This document shows, in pieces, positions 38,801 through 44,800 of a DNA stretch of 64,000 nt. Location: assembly GCF_945859685.1 (NCBI RefSeq), contig NC_079148.1, positions 25,741,946-25,805,945 of the forward strand, read 5' to 3'. The notes beneath the pieces were generated by a model, which did no database searches, was not told the DNA's origin, and saw nothing but the letters and a program-made list of their open reading frames with translations. How positions within the stretch are numbered: the stretch's first letter is position 1; the number at the start of each line of letters is the position of its first letter. This DNA is from Eupeodes corollae. Its lineage: Eukaryota > Arthropoda > Insecta > Diptera > Syrphidae. The translations under genes and the position numbers were made by a program.

Positions 38801-41800
38801 GTATATCTAAATTAGGATTCATAATTGATTATAATAATAATAAAAAAAAGAAAACTTTAATAAAAGAAGTTATGGGAAGGCAATTAAAGATATATCTAAA
38901 AGAACATCGATGTTGTCCACTATAAGAGCTTCATCATTGCGGTACTTTTTAACGTACACAAAACCTCTCATAGTAAATGCCAAAAACAGATGTTCATCAT
39001 TTTTCATCTTTATTGCATTTTTTATTTGGTTTATTTTTTTTTATATAAATCAACTTATAATTAAAATGCGCACTTGATTTTCATGTACTTCTATATTCAT
39101 ACTTATGTATTTTAAAAAAAAAATCTAAAACCCAACGAAAAGTTGTTAATCAATTTAAAAAGAAAAAATAATAAAATACTATTTTAAGAACATTAAAAGA
39201 TTACTAAATTGCAATTTCACCTTTTTTTAATCGTTGATATTGACCTTTGCATAGAAAAACATTGTGATTTCAATTTAGTTTAGTATAAAAAATACAATAA
39301 TAATTATACTCGTTCTGGTGACTGAGTCATGGGTTGTCATTTTAAAATAGAACTATCAGATCAATCATTTCCGATGTACACTTTACTATGACTAAAGCTG
39401 AACTCAAAACGACAATTAGCCTTCCTAACTTTGGCAACAATTGCTTATTCACTTAACTAACAAAAATCAAACAAAAACACATTTTGTTTTTCTGAATTGT
39501 TATCTAAATAAAGATGATGAATTATTGATGAATGCGACTATTGAATGCGTACATACGTACATCATGTGTAATCGAAAATTAATTCAATGCTAATGTGAAC
39601 GAACGTAGCTAGTTTCCATGTGGACAAGGGTGTTGCCATCTTTATGCACATGTCTGGTCTATTTTAAAGTGTTTCCACTATTTTTTACAGAAATAATATG
39701 ATTCATTTGAAATACTAGTTTAACGGGTATTGCACTTCCTGAAAGATGTTAGGACATCTTGTTCTAGGTCTACAGACAATTCTAGGTCTGCTCCTTTCCC
39801 TATAAGACTTGAAAGAACGAGAAGGGTTTAGAGCTAGTTACACTTCTGAAAACTCGAAATATCTAACCCGTCTTGTATTATTATTATTATTATTATAAAT
39901 TCTTTAGTTGACCAAAACTCGAAAAACATTTGAAAAATTATATAAGAACATTAGCATGACAAAAATATATTTGCCGTCTGCCTGAGAATTAAAAAAAAAG
40001 AAAGTTTAAGATTATAGTAAGTTTATAAATAGATTATGTAGACAATTAAATAAATTAATTGAATTTAAATAAGCATAATATCCAAGTTTATAAAATACGA
40101 GGGTGGATTGAAAAATTTCCAACCTGACCAAGAAAAACAACGTTTTTAAGATTTTTTTTTTATTTCTCAACATAATCTCCTCCAAGGCTGATACATTTCT
40201 CATAGCGGTGTTCTAGTCTAGTAATGTCATCTCTATAGACTGATTCATCAAACTCCTCAAAATACCCATTTACAGCTTGAATTACTTCTTCATTGTCCGC
40301 AAATCTCTTACCACCAAGCCATTTTTTGATGTTAGGAAACAGATAATAGTCACTCGGGGATAGGTCTGGAGAGTAGGGAGGATACGGCATCAATTCAAAC
40401 TTCAGATCGTTGATTTTAGCCATCGCAACGATTGATTTGTTTTGATTGGCTGTTAGCAAACGCGGCACCCATCTTGCGCAGAGCTTTTGCATATGCAAAT
40501 GTTGGTGCAAAATATTTGGCACACGTTCATTTGACATCTTACAGGTCTTAGCTATCTCATGCACTTTTAATCTGCGGTCTTCCAGCACTAATTGATGGAT
40601 TTTTTCGATCATATCTGGAGTTGTGACCTCAACAGGGCGTCCTGAGCGAGGCTCATCAGAGGTGCTCACACGACCCTTTTTAAACTCGGAAACCCACTGC
40701 TTAATGGTTGAATATGATGGGCAGGATGTCCCCAATGTTGAGTCCATCTCTTCTTTGATTTCCTTCGGCTTTAACCCCTTCAAATAGAAGTATTTGATGA
40801 CAGCTCGATTTTCCAACTTTTCCATTTTTCAGAAAAACACAGAGGCGCCTTGTTCAGTGTGCTCTCAAAACTAACCTAAACTAACATGGCGATCGGGCGG
40901 AAACTAAAGCTACAAGCTATCTAAAGACGGTACTATAGAACGCCACCTCAAGGTAGGCCTAGTGGCGCCATCTTTTGGTCAGGCCGGAAACTTTTTAATC
41001 CATCCTATTTTCCTCGTTACATCTTAAATAATAATGATTCATAAATATACATATATTTAAAAATTTAAAATTACTCTAAAAAACTGTTTCGGTAATCTAA
41101 GGCATGATCAATAAAATTGTAAAGGTCCTTCCAACCCCACTCTCCGTTTAAAATTTGTATCGCTTCCTGGTGATTTAGACAGCTTTTTGAAAAATAAAGT
41201 CTTCAGAGTTCTTGACGAATTGGACAAACGGCTAAAAAGTGGTTGACATCATCGATTTCATTTCGATTGCAGAGGTTACACCTGGGATTATCATTTCTGT
41301 GAGGTTTGTAATTCAGATTTAGCATCTCAGTTCTTGCTTTACACAAAGTACCTATTTGATATGCAGAAAGATTACTATTAAAATAGTTGTTTACAAACAA
41401 AGTGTGATTGAGTTGCTTATAAACCAATCTGCTTGGTGATGTTCGAGCCCTATCCAAAAACTTGAGATACAATGAATTATCAACCAACCAACGCATACCA
41501 TTCTTTAAACGGAGATAAATTCCTTCGGAATGCGAAATCCATCATTTGCTTATGAAGATTTTCGTTTGACCTTTGCATTACTTTTACTATGTAATGGGCA
41601 TTAAATTTAAGATTTTTTTAGAAAAATCGGAGGGATCCCTGATTCCGCATGTATAGCGTAAGTTGGTGTAGAGTTTGTAAGTTTAAATATTCGTTTAAAA
41701 AAGAAGCGTTGCACTATCTCAAATACATCGAGATCTAGGTAACCAAAAACTTGACTGGCATAGCATAGTAGCTTCAAAAACTCTAAATTTAGCTGAGATG

Positions 41801-44800
41801 CCTATGTACTTATTGCAGAAGATTTTGTTCCATATAAGGATTATTGCAGTTTTTGCTGATAAGCATTTTTCCTTAACATGGGGCCGGAAATCTAGATTGC
41901 TACAAAATAGAACACCTAAATACTTAAATTGGTTAACCACCTCATGCTTCTAGCGGGTTTCTCCTTCGACGGGTGCTTTCAAAAATCATAATTTTTGATT
42001 TTGAGGTATTTATATTCAGGTCCCATTTATCAGAAAAGTTTTTAAGTCTATTAATTTGTAACTGTAATGTGGTGGAGTTGTCCGACAACATCAAGGTCGT
42101 CCGAATAAAGTAGTACCTTAATAAGTAGATTTCCAAACCTAACACCCCCAGGAAAATCACGGGAGACATCGTCAATGAAAGGGGCGAACATAATCGGGCT
42201 TAAGGGGCAACCTTGGGCCACATCGCAATCAGTGTTAAAGAAGCTGGATATGGAACTCCCACTTGACACAGTAGCGCAAGTATTGGTGGTGAAGTTTATA
42301 GTCTTAAAAATTTCATCGATATACATAAATTTAATAATTTATAAACTAGTGAATTCCGGTTGATAGTATCAAATGCTGCCCTAAAATCAATGAAAAAGAC
42401 ATAAAGTTTTTGTATGTTATCGATGAAACGTTTTGCTATATTGGAGAGTGCGAAGATTTGATCCACAGTAGAATGACCAGAGCGAAAACCAGGGGCTGCG
42501 GACAACAAAATAATTCCGGATAATCAGTTCGGGTTCAAGGCGGGTCATGAGACAATTCATGCTGCGTCTAAACTCGTTTCTGATATCCAATGGAATAAAT
42601 CAAAACAACAATGCACAGTTGCTGTTCTGGTTGATTTGGAAAAGGCCTTTGACACCGTATGGTTAGAAGGTCTTTACCTAAAACTGAGCAGGCTTGGCAT
42701 AAGCAAGCCATTGTTGTATATACTTTATGATATGCTTAACGGTAGAAAGTTTGTTGTCAAAAGTGGCAATGTAACTTCCACCACAACATTCACAATTAAA
42801 AATGGACTTCAACAGGGAGCGGTGAATTCGCCGATTCTCTTCAGCATTTACATCAGCGATCTGATAGGTAGTCTTACAAAGGCAATTGCGTACGCCGACG
42901 ATCTAATTGCGTACAGAACGGCCCGAAAGGTTGAGGTTATTAGAATTCTCTTGCAGCGTGATTTCCACAAGATTCAGCGATATTGCGACGACTGGAAACT
43001 GAAAATAAATGTCCAGAAGTCGGAGACAATTCTGTTTCGGACTCCGTTGGCTTGGGCCACGAGGGATACGTGCAAGAATTGGCGCAAGATGGTCATCGTT
43101 GATCTTCATGGGCAGCCATTAGCGAGCAAAAGTGGGATGAAGTACCTCGGTATCTGGTTAGATCAGTATTTATATTTCGACAGACATATAAATGCTGCTC
43201 TGACCAAGGCCAGAGGAGCTTTTGCTCTGACGAAACGGCTGTTTTTTAGCAGTCGGCTTGACCCCAGAGTGAAGGTAATTTGCTACATGGCCCTCATTAG
43301 GCCAATGATCGTTTATGGTTGTCCTGTGTGGTTCAACGTTGCTACTTCCCAGATGGAGAAGTTTCGGGTGTTCGAGCGGCAGTGTCTACGACGCTGTACC
43401 GGCTTATATCGAACAGCCGAGTCTTCTAATGTGCATTATTTTTCCAACGAGGTCCTATAAAACGGGGCTCGAATCAAAAGAATTGACAATTTCGTGATAA
43501 AACTCGTTCGAGGTCACATTGCAAGAGCTATGTCTTCGACCAACAATTTAATTTTCGGGGCGTTCTATCCGAACGACGAGTATTTTGAGAGTACACGCTT
43601 GAGCGGCTTCATTCCCCCAGAGGCATTCCTCTTTTTAGATAGATGCGGTCTGATACAGGACAGATTGGCAGTCCCGTTAATCTACCACGTCAGAGGAAGA
43701 ACCGTGGAAAGGCGACTCCCGTACAATCGGGACGTCATGGCACAAGGTGGAGCAGAGCTCCTTCGGTTCAGTAGGGCTGTGTCCGAACGGGACCGAACTG
43801 ATAGGGTGAAGCAGGAGAACCAGTTTTGGTGGCTTCAATCGGCACTTGATAGTGGGTAGTCGGGATGGGGTTTAAGCCTTGGCCGGCTTACATACTTGTT
43901 TTATAGTTTTAGGTTTAGTTTTAAGTAGAATAGGCATGGTGGCACAAAAAAATACAAAAAAAAATAAAAATATAAAAGAAAAAACAAAAAAAAAATTAAA
44001 AAAAAAAAACATGGAATTTAGAAAACAAACAAAATAAAAAAAAAAAAACATTCACAAAAAAGACAGTAAAATATAAAATCAAAAAAATTTAGATTTGCTG
44101 CTGCGGTTGTTCTAGTTTTAAGTAGTTTATAGGTAGAATAGGTAGTTTAAGTTAGCTTTAAGTTTTATATTAAGGACTTTATTTTAAGTAGTTTTTAAGT
44201 AAAAATAAAAAAGGACCTTGATATTAGTTTTTTCTCATAATTTTCTAATAAATACAAAATAAATAAAATTTAAATTGAAGTAAAATAGATCTTAGGGCCG
44301 AAAGGCATTAGTAGTTACTGTTATAGTTTAACTTAGAGTGTCTGTATGGGACCATTAAGTTAGTTGTAAGTTATGGATAATTAGGCTAGTTTTATGAATT
44401 TTTGTCTAGCTTTAAGATAGGTTTAAGATTGAATAAATAAAAATGAATTAAAAAAAAAAGAGCGAAAACCAGCTGGGAAAGTGCTAAGCAATTTGTTTTC
44501 TTCTACCCACCCCTTAAGCCTGCAGTATAGAATTTGGGTAAATATTTTTCTCAAACAAGGAAGAATCGAAATGCCCCTATAGTTTGCTGGCGAGCTAGGA
44601 TCTCGCCTTGTATATCATCAAATAAATTTAATATCTTTTAGACACATACAAAAATAGCAATAAAACCAAACAGAAATGTTTATATTTGGATGAGTGGGCA
44701 GTAAAATTAACAATCACTTATTAAAATAAAAGGTCTACCACGCCTTTGCTTTGCTTACTGTGAATTAAAATAAATGTTTTTTCTTTACATTTGTACAATA

